From: Pelagibacterium halotolerans B2
GTDB taxonomy: Bacteria > Pseudomonadota > Alphaproteobacteria > Rhizobiales > Devosiaceae
Direction: 5' to 3'
Length of the DNA: 64,000 nt
Assembly (NCBI RefSeq): GCF_000230555.1
Contig: NC_016078.1
Location: 1,178,001 to 1,242,000 of the forward strand
Every line of letters starts with the position of its first letter. Within the stretch, counting starts at the first letter, position 1. The position numbers and the translations under genes are program-made. The notes under the pieces are model-generated. The model saw nothing but the letters and a program-made list of their open reading frames with translations. It ran no database searches and was not told where the DNA came from. This document shows, in pieces, positions 44,026-53,002 of the stretch.

Positions 44026-44127
44026 CGAACCTGTAGCCGGCAGCGAATAAGCGCACCGCCGGAATTTCGCATCGCATTCAGCGCCGTCTGTCACGGCCGA
44101 TGCGCGACGCACCGCGTCCGCGCGCAG

Positions 44128-44147
44128 AATTTCTGCGTGCCCAAAAA
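44128..44147 (+). repeat. Conserved leader element AATTTC-NN-CGTGCCCAAAAA, copy 2
   Basis: Matches 29918-29937 at 18 of 20 positions. It lies directly before the ribosome site of the binding-protein gene. Confidence 0.5.
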
Positions 44148-44161
44148 TGGGAGAGAGAAAT

Positions 44162-45676
44162 ATGAAGCATACAATCGCGCGCCACCTGCGCAATACGGTT
44201 CTCGTCGGAGCGACGGCGCTTTCCGGCGTTCTGGGCGCCACGATAATGGCCTACGCCCAGGAAACCATCACGGTGGTCAACGCCTCGGATGCGCAGCCAA
44301 GCAATGTGATGCCCGGTCGTGCCGGCAATTTTCCGTGGATCCGGAATGTGTTCGAAACCGTTTTCGATCTCGATCCGGTAACCTATGAGCCGGTGCCGGT
44401 TCTGGCCAGTGATTGGACGGTATCGGATGATGGTCTGACGATGACGTTGACCCTTCATGACGACGTCACGTTTCACACTGGCCGTGCGCTGACGACCGAC
44501 GATATCCGCTACACAATCGAAGTCGCCCGCAATCCCGAAACGGCGCATCAACTCGGTTTCATCGCCGAGCAGATCGAAGAGATCGAGATCCTCAGCGACA
44601 CCGAAATGGTGCTCCATTTTTCACGCCCGCTTTCCAACATATACGAGTTTTTCGCGCGGACTGTCGTCGTCGATCAGGAAACATACGATCAGCGCAGCGA
44701 TGGCTCGCAAGTCATCGGAACGGGGCCATACACCTTCGCCGAATGGAGCCCGGGCGCGCGGATTAGGCTCGAGCGTTACGAAGATTACCGCGATCCCGAA
44801 GCGGCAGCCATCGAATCGGTCGACATTGCAATCATCAACGACCCGACGGCAACGATTTCGGCCCTGCGAAGCAATCGGGCGCAGGTCGCGATGCAGGTAA
44901 GCCCCAACGACGGCTTGGAATTTTCCAACTCGCCCATGTTCAATGTGGTCCCGACGGGCGGTGCCCAGATACCGCTGGGCCTCAACGTCGAGATGCCACC
45001 CTTCGACAACAAGCTCGTGCGCCAGGCCATCGGTTACGCGATCGATCGTGAGCGCATCAACCAGCAGGTCCATGACGGCCTCGGTACGCCCACGGCGCTT
45101 TTCTGGGCTCCCGGATCGCCGGGCTACAATGAAACGCTGGCAAATCACTACAGCTACAATCCCGACAGGGCCAGGGAACTGCTGGCCGAGGCTGGTGTCG
45201 AAAATCCAGCCATAACCATCGCGCTGCATGCGCTGCCCGGCCAGCGGGCGGTATTCGAAATCGTCCAGAACAACCTTCGCGATGTCGGGTTCGACGTTCA
45301 GGCCGATATCGTGGACACGCCGACCTTCGGTCAACGTCAGATCGCCGGAGAGCTCGGCCCGGCCTTCATCCAGCTTCAGGGGATGGTGGGGCTGAGCGTT
45401 CCCACATTGATCAGCTCCGTTCCCGGAATACGGCAGGACAATCCATCGCATTTCTGGACCGAGGAATACGCAGCGCTGCGTGAGGACGTCGAAAATGCCG
45501 TCGGCACCGACGAGTTGGCTGCGGCGGTTGAAGCGCTCTCCGAATACATGATCGATGAGGCCTTCAACCTCGTTCTGGTGCAATCGCCATCCCTGTACGT
45601 CACCAGCACCGACGTTGAAGGTGTGACCTTTGCCAGTACCGGCGCTCTGGTCTTGATCGATGCGGAGTTCAACTGA
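44162..45676 (+). CDS. Family 5 solute-binding protein (Dpp/Opp-type ABC importer)
   Basis: A 504-residue periplasmic binding protein. A signal peptide ends near residue 32 (MAYA|QE). Landmarks are TMTLTLHDDVTFHTGRALTTDD, VIGTGPYTFAEWSPG and RQAIGYAIDRERIN. ATG 44162 has GGGAGAGAG just upstream; an ATG five codons earlier falls on that ribosome site. It is the first gene of a complete importer operon (44162-49574) followed by four sulfatase genes. The ligand may be an oligosaccharide or glycoconjugate rather than a peptide. Confidence 0.92.
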   Translation: MKHTIARHLRNTVLVGATALSGVLGATIMAYAQETITVVNASDAQPSNVMPGRAGNFPWIRNVFETVFDLDPVTYEPVPVLASDWTVSDDGLTMTLTLHDDVTFHTGRALTTDDIRYTIEVARNPETAHQLGFIAEQIEEIEILSDTEMVLHFSRPLSNIYEFFARTVVVDQETYDQRSDGSQVIGTGPYTFAEWSPGARIRLERYEDYRDPEAAAIESVDIAIINDPTATISALRSNRAQVAMQVSPNDGLEFSNSPMFNVVPTGGAQIPLGLNVEMPPFDNKLVRQAIGYAIDRERINQQVHDGLGTPTALFWAPGSPGYNETLANHYSYNPDRARELLAEAGVENPAITIALHALPGQRAVFEIVQNNLRDVGFDVQADIVDTPTFGQRQIAGELGPAFIQLQGMVGLSVPTLISSVPGIRQDNPSHFWTEEYAALREDVENAVGTDELAAAVEALSEYMIDEAFNLVLVQSPSLYVTSTDVEGVTFASTGALVLIDAEFN

Positions 45677-45678
45677 CG

Positions 45679-46626
45679 GTGTTCAAGTTTCTCTTAAGGA
45701 AGCTGCCGTCGGTATTGGCGGTTGCCCTGGCAAGCTCGATCATTGCCTTCTTTCTCCCCCGGCTCGCGCCGGGGGACCCCGCCATCGCGATTGCCGGACC
45801 CGAAGCCACCCTTGAGCAGCTCACTGCCGTGCGCGAGCAGATGGGGCTCAATGATCCGGTCATCGTTCAGTATTTCAATTGGCTGACAGGCGTTCTGCAA
45901 GGCGATTTCGGCCAGAGCTTTACCATGCGGCGCCCGGTGGCCGAGGTGATTTTGTCCCGCATCGAGAGCACGCTGGAACTGGCGCTGCTGTCCATGGTTC
46001 TGCTTGTCGCGTTCGGCATTGGTCTGGGCATCCTGGCCGGCACCGAGCGAAGCAAGTGGGCGCGCGTCGCCATCGATGGCACCATCACGTTCCTCCTGGC
46101 GATGCCTCCCTTCGTTATCGGCCTGATCTTCATTCTGTTTCTGGGGATCATGTTTCCGCTGTTTCCGATATCGGGCGAAGTGCTGTTCAGCGAAAATCTT
46201 ATTGTCGGGCTCCATTATCTTGTCCTCCCGGCCCTGGCCATTTCCCTCGCTCAGGCATCGATCGTGGCCAGGCAATTGCAGGCCACAATGCTTTCGACCC
46301 GGGATGAGGACTTTATCGACCTTGCCAGGGCCAAAGGCGTCCCGGATGGCAAGATCACCCGCCAGCATGTGCTCCGCAACAGTCTTGGCCCCGCCGTCGT
46401 CGCCATCGGCCTGCGGTTTGGCGACATGCTGGCTGGTGCTGTCATCATCGAGGCGATATTTGCCCGCAACGGCGTTGGTGCCCTTGCCATCTATGCGGTG
46501 CAAAGCCGGGACTACAACGTCCTTCAGGCCATTATTCTCGGCGCCGTGCTCATTGCCGTTTTCACGCAGTTGATTTCGGAAATCGTGCTCGCGGCACTCG
46601 ACCCACGCATTCGCCTGGAGGGGTAA
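45679..46626 (+). CDS. Dpp-type ABC transporter permease (DppB-like)
   Basis: A 315-residue inner-membrane permease. It begins with GTG at 45679, two bases after the binding-protein stop, and has the family start MFKFLLRKLPSVLAV. Landmarks are MGLNDPVIVQYFNWL, GDFGQSF and the EAA-type loop EDFIDLARAKGVPDGKI. It pairs with the following DppC-like protein. No unusual features. Confidence 0.93.
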   Translation: MFKFLLRKLPSVLAVALASSIIAFFLPRLAPGDPAIAIAGPEATLEQLTAVREQMGLNDPVIVQYFNWLTGVLQGDFGQSFTMRRPVAEVILSRIESTLELALLSMVLLVAFGIGLGILAGTERSKWARVAIDGTITFLLAMPPFVIGLIFILFLGIMFPLFPISGEVLFSENLIVGLHYLVLPALAISLAQASIVARQLQATMLSTRDEDFIDLARAKGVPDGKITRQHVLRNSLGPAVVAIGLRFGDMLAGAVIIEAIFARNGVGALAIYAVQSRDYNVLQAIILGAVLIAVFTQLISEIVLAALDPRIRLEG

Positions 46627-47496
46627 ATGAGCCAGCAAATCTCCAACAAAATCGCTAAATTCGGTCAGCTCAATCCGACCGCGGAACGCTATCTCGGCGC
46701 GCTCTTTACGACAAAAGGCATGTTCTCGGTCACCCTCATCGTCGTGCTGGGCGGACTGGCGCTCGCTGCGCCGCTGCTGTTTCCCGAGGGCTATGACGTT
46801 CAGACCCGGGATTCTCTGCTCCCGCCCAGTTTTGCGCATCCGTTCGGTACCGATGAATTGGGGCGCGACATATTCGTGCGCGCCGTGTTCGGATTGCGGG
46901 TCGATCTGTCTCTGATCTTTACCGCCGTGGTGGCCTGTATGGCGATCGGTACGGTTCTGGGTCTGTTGGGCGCGGTCTCGCAGTTTCTGGGGACGTTCAT
47001 CCAGCGCGTTCTCGATATCATCGCCGGATTTCCCGGCCTGATTTTGGGAATATGCATCGTCATCGTTGTGGGACCCGGCTGGACGGCCCTGGCCATCGCA
47101 ATCACCATAGCCGGCCTGCCGGGCTTCGGGCGTCTATCGCGCGCCGTGCTTCTGGCCCAGTTGCAGCGCGAATACGTCATAGCCGCGCAGACGCTGGGGG
47201 TGAGCCGCTGGACGATCATGATGCGGCACATCCTGCCCAATGCCGTCGAGCCCGTTCTGGTTCAGGCATCGATTTTCGTTGTGGCCGCCATCTTCATTGA
47301 AGCCGGACTGAGCATTGTCGGGCTCGGTCTCCAGCCGCCCGAACCTTCTATCGGCATTCTGCTCAACCAGGGCATGCGGTACATCACGCGCGCCCCATTC
47401 TACCTCGTTGGCCCGATGGTCGTCCTGATGCTGCTGGCGCTCTCATTCGCCATGCTTGCCGATGCGCTCAACCAGGTCGGGAGACGCAACCGATGA
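46627..47496 (+). CDS. Dpp-type ABC transporter permease (DppC-like)
   Basis: A 289-residue inner-membrane permease. It starts directly after the DppB-like stop. Landmarks are HPFGTDELGRDIFVRAVFG (periplasmic/TM1 region), the EAA loop REYVIAAQTLGVSRWTIM followed by MRHILPNAVEP, and the family ending GDALNQ-like LADALNQVGRR. It overlaps the fused ATPase gene by four bases (ATGA). Confidence 0.93.
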   Translation: MSQQISNKIAKFGQLNPTAERYLGALFTTKGMFSVTLIVVLGGLALAAPLLFPEGYDVQTRDSLLPPSFAHPFGTDELGRDIFVRAVFGLRVDLSLIFTAVVACMAIGTVLGLLGAVSQFLGTFIQRVLDIIAGFPGLILGICIVIVVGPGWTALAIAITIAGLPGFGRLSRAVLLAQLQREYVIAAQTLGVSRWTIMMRHILPNAVEPVLVQASIFVVAAIFIEAGLSIVGLGLQPPEPSIGILLNQGMRYITRAPFYLVGPMVVLMLLALSFAMLADALNQVGRRNR

Positions 47497-49574
47497 ATGC
47501 GGAAATGAATCAACAGCGCAAAGAGAATGTCCTCACCGTAGAGAATCTGACCACCACCTTCACCGTGGCCAAACGCAATGTCGACGTTGTCAGAGATGTC
47601 AGCTTTACGGTTGGACAGGGGCGGGTCATGGGGCTGGTCGGCGAAAGCGGGTCGGGCAAATCGGTAACCGCTCGCTCCATACTTCGCCTGCTGCGCAAGC
47701 CCGGTCGGGTAACCGCGGGACGCGTGTTGCTCAACGGGATCAACCTGCTCGATCTGCCGGAAGGGGATATGCGGGCCGTACGGGGTCGGGACATCGCAAT
47801 GGTGTTTCAGGATCCCCAATCGGCTCTGAACCCGGTCATGCGGGTCGGCGACCAGATTACCGAAGCTCTGCTTGTCCACGGCGTCGACCAGAGCAAGGCG
47901 CGTGAACGCGCTAAGGAATTGCTGGCACAGGTCCGCATTCCCGATGTCGAGCGGGCTATTGACCAGTACCCGCATGAATTTTCGGGCGGCATGCGCCAGC
48001 GTGTGGTCATCGCCATAGCGCTTGCCAACAAGCCAAGGCTCCTGATCGCCGATGAGCCCACCACGGCGCTCGACGTGACGATTCAGGCGCAAATCCTTCG
48101 CCTCCTGGTCGATCTGCGCGAGGAGCTTGGGGTCGCTATCATCCTGATTACCCACGATATGGGTGTGGTCGCCGAACTGTGCGACGACCTGGCGGTGATG
48201 TATGGCGGCCGCATCGTGGAAAAAGGCTCGGTCGCTCGGGTGCTCAAGCACCCGACCCATCCCTATACGGCCGCACTGCTGCGCGCGGTGCCCCGGCTCG
48301 ACAGCGAGGAGCACGAGGCGCTGCCGGCAATTCCCGGCCAGCCTCCCATTCCCGTGCAACTGCCGCCGGGCTGCTCGTTTCAACCGCGGTGCTCGAAATG
48401 CATCGATATCTGCGACAAGCAGGTTCCGGCGCTCGAAGAGATCGAGCCGGGGCAACATTCGGCCTGCTGGGTCGCCCAGCGGGGTGAACGCGACCTCGCG
48501 CCTCCCAGGCCCACCTCGCGTTCGCGTATCAAGGCATCGCGGGCCAGTGCCGTGCCCGTTCTCAAAATTACCGATCTGCGCACCGACGTGGCCGATCGCA
48601 AATCGCGGCTCTTCAGCCGGCACAAGCCCGTTTACGCCGTCGATGGCATCTCCCTCGAAATCTATCCGGGGCAGACCTATGGCTTGGTCGGAGAATCGGG
48701 CTGCGGCAAGTCCAGCCTCTCCCGCACCATTGTGGGCATTCACGCCGCCAGCAGCGGTTCGATAGAGGTAGCCGGGCGCGATGTCACGGCAATGACCGCG
48801 GAAGACCGGCGCCATGTGACATCGAGCGTGCAGTATGTTTTCCAGGATCCCTCCGCCGCTCTCAATCCTCGGCGAACGATCGGCCAGTCGATAGAGGAAG
48901 CGCTCGTCGTTGCCGGACATACCGGACAAGAGGCCGACAAGAGGGCAAGCGGGCTGATGGAGCGGGTAGGGCTGTCGCCGCAATTGCTCCGGCGATACCC
49001 CTATGAAATTTCGGGCGGACAACGCCAGCGCGTGGGCATCGCACGCGCCCTGGCCGTCGATCCGAAAGTGCTCGTTCTCGACGAGCCGGTATCGGCGCTT
49101 GATGTTTCCATTCAGGCCCAGATCATCAATCTGCTGGACGAGCTACGCAACGATCTGGGGTTGGCCTATCTTTTCATTGCCCACGATCTTTCCGTGGTCA
49201 AACACATCAGCGACCGTGTCGCCGTGATGTATCTGGGCAGGATTGTTGAAGCCGGAACAACCGATGAGGTTTATGGCAATCCGCGCCATCCCTATACGCA
49301 GGCCCTGCTTTCGGCCACTCCCGAACCCGACGTGGATCGCGACCGAAGCCACCGCATCTATCTTTCGGGAGACATGCCCAGCCCGGCCAGTCCGCCCAGC
49401 GGGTGCCGCTTCCGCACGCGCTGCCCGGTAGGGCCGCGCTTTATCCCCGAGCGAACGATCTGCATTTCCCAATCGCCCAAACTCGAACCGGCGCTCTCGG
49501 GCCAGAAATGTGCCTGCCACTTCCGGAACGATCCCGCTCGAATCAACGTCCGGGCCGATCCAGCGCTGGCCTGA
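47493..49574 (+). CDS. Double ABC ATP-binding protein (DppD-DppF fusion)
   Basis: A 693-residue fusion of two ATPases. First half: Walker A GESGSGKS at 50-57, signature FSGGMRQR at 163-170, Walker B LLIADEPTTALD at 183-194, and a cysteine-rich extension CSFQPRCSKCIDIC near 294-307. Second half: Walker A GESGCGKS at 400-407, signature ISGGQRQRVGIARAL, Walker [13 protein letters not shown], and a second cysteine-bearing tail. It replaces the separate DppD and DppF subunits. Fused forms are common for this transporter class. It is the last importer gene before the sulfatase block. Confidence 0.94.
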   Translation: MNAEMNQQRKENVLTVENLTTTFTVAKRNVDVVRDVSFTVGQGRVMGLVGESGSGKSVTARSILRLLRKPGRVTAGRVLLNGINLLDLPEGDMRAVRGRDIAMVFQDPQSALNPVMRVGDQITEALLVHGVDQSKARERAKELLAQVRIPDVERAIDQYPHEFSGGMRQRVVIAIALANKPRLLIADEPTTALDVTIQAQILRLLVDLREELGVAIILITHDMGVVAELCDDLAVMYGGRIVEKGSVARVLKHPTHPYTAALLRAVPRLDSEEHEALPAIPGQPPIPVQLPPGCSFQPRCSKCIDICDKQVPALEEIEPGQHSACWVAQRGERDLAPPRPTSRSRIKASRASAVPVLKITDLRTDVADRKSRLFSRHKPVYAVDGISLEIYPGQTYGLVGESGCGKSSLSRTIVGIHAASSGSIEVAGRDVTAMTAEDRRHVTSSVQYVFQDPSAALNPRRTIGQSIEEALVVAGHTGQEADKRASGLMERVGLSPQLLRRYPYEISGGQRQRVGIARALAVDPKVLVLDEPVSALDVSIQAQIINLLDELRNDLGLAYLFIAHDLSVVKHISDRVAVMYLGRIVEAGTTDEVYGNPRHPYTQALLSATPEPDVDRDRSHRIYLSGDMPSPASPPSGCRFRTRCPVGPRFIPERTICISQSPKLEPALSGQKCACHFRNDPARINVRADPALA

Positions 49575-49582
49575 TCCAAAAA

Positions 49583-49606
49583 TGCGGGCCGTTTTCGCGG
49601 CCCGCA
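49583..49606 (+). terminator. Stem-loop between importer and sulfatase block
   Basis: TGCGGGCCG (49583-49591), loop TTTTCG, CGGCCCGCA (49598-49606) form a perfect 9-bp stem. The TTTTC loop is like the hairpin at 6357. No T-run follows; it may be a processing site or a partial terminator lowering sulfatase expression. Confidence 0.5.
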
Positions 49607-49639
49607 ACAAGACTGCGACAACCTATCCTGGAGCCGGCT

Positions 49640-51496
49640 ATGCGGGCCATCGTGCTGATGTTTGACAGCCTCAATCGCCACTTTCTCCCGGCCTATGGCG
49701 CCAGGGGACTCGACCTTCCCAATTTTGAGCGCCTGGCCGCACGGGCAACCACGATGTCCCGTTGCTACGCGGGTTCGATGCCCTGCATGCCGGCGCGCCG
49801 GGAGCTCCATACAGGGCGCTATAATTTTCTGCATCGCGGCTGGGGGCCGCTCGAACCGTTCGACGATTCCGTTCCGGAAATTCTGAAAAAATCCGGCGTC
49901 TATACTCATCTGGTCACCGATCATCAGCACTATTGGGAGGACGGCGGCGCCACCTATCACTCCCGCTATTCTTCCTTTGAGTTTTTTCGCGGCCAGGAAG
50001 GCGATCCCTGGAAAGGGCAGGTGGCAGACCCCGAAATCCCCGAGACCTTGAGTTGGCGCACGGGCGAGGTATGGCGGCAGGACTGGATCAATCGCCGGCA
50101 TTTCGAAAAGACCGGACTGTCGTCCCAAACCCAGACCGTCGATGCCGGACTTGAGTTCATCGACACCAATCGCGCCGACGACAACTGGCTTCTCCAGATC
50201 GAATGCTTTGATCCTCACGAGCCCTTTGTCTCATCGCCCGAGCATCGCAAGCGGGTCGGCGATAACTATGGCGGTTCTCATTTCGACTGGCCCGACTATC
50301 GCCCCGTTCTCGAAGACGAGAACACGCTCGATCATATCCGGAAAGGTTACAGCGCGCTGCTGACCATGTGCGACGACAGCCTGGGCCGAATCCTCGATCG
50401 CATGGACGCGTACCGCATGTGGGAGGATACGGTCCTGATCGTCTGCACCGATCACGGCTTTCTGCTCGGCGAGCACGAATGGTACGGCAAGAACGTCCAG
50501 CCCTGGTACGAGGAAAATATCCATACCCCGCTCTTTATTTGCGATCCGCTCGCAAAGAGGGCAGGGCAGGCCCATTCGGGTCTGGTCCAGACCATCGATC
50601 TCGCCGCCACCTTCCTCGATATTTTCGGGCTCGAACCGACCGGTGACATGCAGGGTCGGTCCATTTTGCCCCTGATACGCGAAGAAACGCAGGCCATCCG
50701 CAAGACGGCCCTGTTCGGCATTTTTGGCGGGCATGTGAGCATTACAGACGGACGGTACGTCTATATGCGGGCCGCGGCTGACCCGTCCAACAGGCCGCTC
50801 GAGGAATACACCCTCATGCCCACGCGCATGAAAAATCGCTATTCGGTCGCCGATCTTGCCGAGACCGAACTTGTTCCCGCCTTCTCCTTCACCAAGGGTC
50901 TGCGCACGCTGCGGACAAGGGGCCTCGCTTTCGGAAATCCTTTTCACTTCGGCTCGCTGCTTTACGATCTCGAAAGCGATCCGGGACAGAAATCGCCAAT
51001 CGACGACCCTGATCTCGAATTGCGAATGGCCGGCCTTCTGGTCGCGATGATGCGCGAAAACGATGCTCCGGAAAGCCAGTATGTCCGCCTGGGGCTGCCC
51101 ATGACGGGCGCGGTCGGACCGGAGCACCTTCTGGTCGAAAAGCAATGGCCCCAGGTCATGGCTTCGCTGGATCGCGATTGGAGGGCCGCGCCCCGACAGA
51201 CCTTCGGCCCGGCAGCCGAACTGACGCTTACCGACATTTTTGCGAATGCGGAAATGCGCGCCCGTGTCGGAGAGGCATTCGGAGCGCAGTTGCTCAACGG
51301 CCTCGTCGGACGCTTCGGTCACCTGAGCCTTTGGCACATCTCGGTAATGTCACCGGCCATGACGCCGGACACGCTGCGTGTCCTTGATGCAGAGCTGGCG
51401 CGGTCAGTTAGCACACCCGCCCGGCAGCACTGGAGCGCGTCCAGCAAAAGTGGAAACGGTTTTGCGGTTCGGACGCGCGACGAAACAACAACTTAG
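49640..51496 (+). CDS. Type I sulfatase, CMPARR subfamily with C-terminal helical domain
   Basis: A 618-residue sulfatase, close paralogue of 33560. CMPAR is at residues 49-53 (C49), followed by RELHTGRYNFLHRGWGP; IVCTDHGFLLGEHEW supplies the DHG segment. No signal peptide (MRAIVLMFDS). The C-terminal extension (about 490-618) includes LTLTDIFANAEMRARV and a basic, low-complexity tail. ATG 49640 follows TGGAG; an in-frame extension into the ATPase gene is rejected. It heads four sulfatase genes in a row after the third Dpp-type importer. Confidence 0.94.
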   Translation: MRAIVLMFDSLNRHFLPAYGARGLDLPNFERLAARATTMSRCYAGSMPCMPARRELHTGRYNFLHRGWGPLEPFDDSVPEILKKSGVYTHLVTDHQHYWEDGGATYHSRYSSFEFFRGQEGDPWKGQVADPEIPETLSWRTGEVWRQDWINRRHFEKTGLSSQTQTVDAGLEFIDTNRADDNWLLQIECFDPHEPFVSSPEHRKRVGDNYGGSHFDWPDYRPVLEDENTLDHIRKGYSALLTMCDDSLGRILDRMDAYRMWEDTVLIVCTDHGFLLGEHEWYGKNVQPWYEENIHTPLFICDPLAKRAGQAHSGLVQTIDLAATFLDIFGLEPTGDMQGRSILPLIREETQAIRKTALFGIFGGHVSITDGRYVYMRAAADPSNRPLEEYTLMPTRMKNRYSVADLAETELVPAFSFTKGLRTLRTRGLAFGNPFHFGSLLYDLESDPGQKSPIDDPDLELRMAGLLVAMMRENDAPESQYVRLGLPMTGAVGPEHLLVEKQWPQVMASLDRDWRAAPRQTFGPAAELTLTDIFANAEMRARVGEAFGAQLLNGLVGRFGHLSLWHISVMSPAMTPDTLRVLDAELARSVSTPARQHWSASSKSGNGFAVRTRDETTT

Positions 51497-51549
51497 AGGA
51501 TTTTCGCGATTCGAAGAAAAGCGGAAATGCTCTAGGACGAGGCAAGAAA

Positions 51550-52983
51550 ATGCAGCCCAATATTCTTTTCATCTTTCCCGATCAATTGCGCTGGGACTGG
51601 ATCGAGCCTCTGACCGATTTGGCCGTTCGGACCCCAAACGTCAGATCCCTGGCGGATCGGGGGACGGTGTTTTCCAATGCATGGACACCGTCTCCCATCT
51701 GTGCGCCCGCTCGCGCCTGCATGGCCATGGGCACAAATTACGATCGCTCGCCCGTCCGTCATAACAACCATAACATGCCGGCCGGATCCGATACGGTTTA
51801 CCGCAGGCTTGCCGAGGCCGGCTATGCGGTATCGACGGTGGGAAAGCTCGATTTGCTGAAGGGCTTCATGGATTGGGGCCCCGATGGCCAGCACCGGGTG
51901 AATGGGGATTGCCGCCTGCACGATCTCGGTTTCACGCGCGGGCTCGACAATGCCGGCAAGCATGATGCGCTCTGGGCGCGCTTCAAGGGCGTGCGCGAAC
52001 CCTATATGGACCATCTGGCATCCCGCGGGCTCGATCAGATCCACATCGAGGATTTCAAGCGCCGCAACGATGCCAATCTCAAGGTCCCGGTCGGAGAGAC
52101 CATGAAGGGTGGCCTTGAAATTCCCTCGGCCTACGGCAACACGGACCTTTCCCCGCTGCCCGAGGATGCCTATTGCGACAACTGGATCGGCCGCAACGGG
52201 GTCGATGAACTCAACGCTTTGCTGGCGGAGGGGCGGCCCTGGTTCCTTACGGTCAACTTCGCCGGGCCGCACGAACCGCTCGATGTCACCGCATCCATGC
52301 GCGAAAGCGTTAAGGATCGGCAGTTCCCCATGCCCGGGCGCCACGACGGTTTGCACACCGACCTCCATCAGACCGTGCGCCAGAACTACGCCGCCATGGT
52401 CGAGTTGATCGACGGCTGGGTCGGACGCTATGTGGAAATCCTTGAACGGGCAGGGGCGCTTGAAAACACGATCATCGTCTTTGCCTCCGATCACGGCGAG
52501 ATGCTGGGCGATCACAACCTGTGGGCCAAATCGGTTCCTTTCGAGGCCTCGGTTCGCGTGCCGCTGGTCATGGCCGGTCCGGGGTTCGAACCTTCCGCCG
52601 CCCCGGTCGCCGCGCCTGTCTCCCTGCTCGACGTGATGACCACGTTCCTCAATTATGGAGCGTGCTCAACCGAGGGTATGGACGGCTATTCGCTCCGCCC
52701 CACCCTTGAGAGGGGGGAGGCGCCCGAGCGCGGGCTGGTCTTTTCCGGGCTTGGAAACTGGCGTGCCGTTGGCGATGGGCGTTTCAAGCTGGTGGCCGGG
52801 TTCGATGGCAGCCTGCACACCCAGCAGATCCAGTTCGCCATTCTGGACCCCGCCATGCTCGACGCCGCCAAACTTTACGACCTCGACAACGACCCGTTGG
52901 AAGAGACCGACATTTCCGAAGCCGAGCCGGCCGTCCGCCAGCGCCTTCTCACCGCGCTTGCCGCCGATCTCGAAGCGGTCTGA
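51550..52983 (+). CDS. Type I sulfatase (CAPAR type)
   Basis: A 477-residue sulfatase. The N-terminus MQPNILFIFPDQLRWDW supplies the first metal segment; the formylglycine motif is CAPAR at residues 51-55 (C51). The second metal segment is FASDHGEMLGDHNLW. A long insert follows the first domain and the C-terminus carries KLYDLDNDPLEETD, a common family ending. No signal peptide. It is paralogous to 54443 (shared FPDQ, TPSPxCAPAR, DHGEMLGD and EASVRVP segments) and may act on a related sulfate ester. Confidence 0.93.
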   Translation: MQPNILFIFPDQLRWDWIEPLTDLAVRTPNVRSLADRGTVFSNAWTPSPICAPARACMAMGTNYDRSPVRHNNHNMPAGSDTVYRRLAEAGYAVSTVGKLDLLKGFMDWGPDGQHRVNGDCRLHDLGFTRGLDNAGKHDALWARFKGVREPYMDHLASRGLDQIHIEDFKRRNDANLKVPVGETMKGGLEIPSAYGNTDLSPLPEDAYCDNWIGRNGVDELNALLAEGRPWFLTVNFAGPHEPLDVTASMRESVKDRQFPMPGRHDGLHTDLHQTVRQNYAAMVELIDGWVGRYVEILERAGALENTIIVFASDHGEMLGDHNLWAKSVPFEASVRVPLVMAGPGFEPSAAPVAAPVSLLDVMTTFLNYGACSTEGMDGYSLRPTLERGEAPERGLVFSGLGNWRAVGDGRFKLVAGFDGSLHTQQIQFAILDPAMLDAAKLYDLDNDPLEETDISEAEPAVRQRLLTALAADLEAV

Positions 52984-53002
52984 CCCATACCAGGAGGGGC
53001 CC

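Larger units (their letters stand above)
43856..44161 (+). promoter_or_regulatory. Long leader/promoter region of the third Dpp-type operon
   Basis: This 306-bp gene-free stretch contains, in order, a LysR box (43862), the AATTGCATTTCT element (43893), a 13-bp inverted repeat (43941-43988), a palindrome (44010-44025) and the AATTTC-NN-CGTGCCC element (44128). No credible reading frame is present on either strand. It is probably a regulated promoter with a structured 5' leader. Confidence 0.6.

Noticed and set aside
43960..44241. 93-residue minus-strand frame in the leader of the third Dpp operon
   Set aside because: It has no recognisable motif, spans the inverted repeats and overlaps the binding-protein start; it looks like chance.
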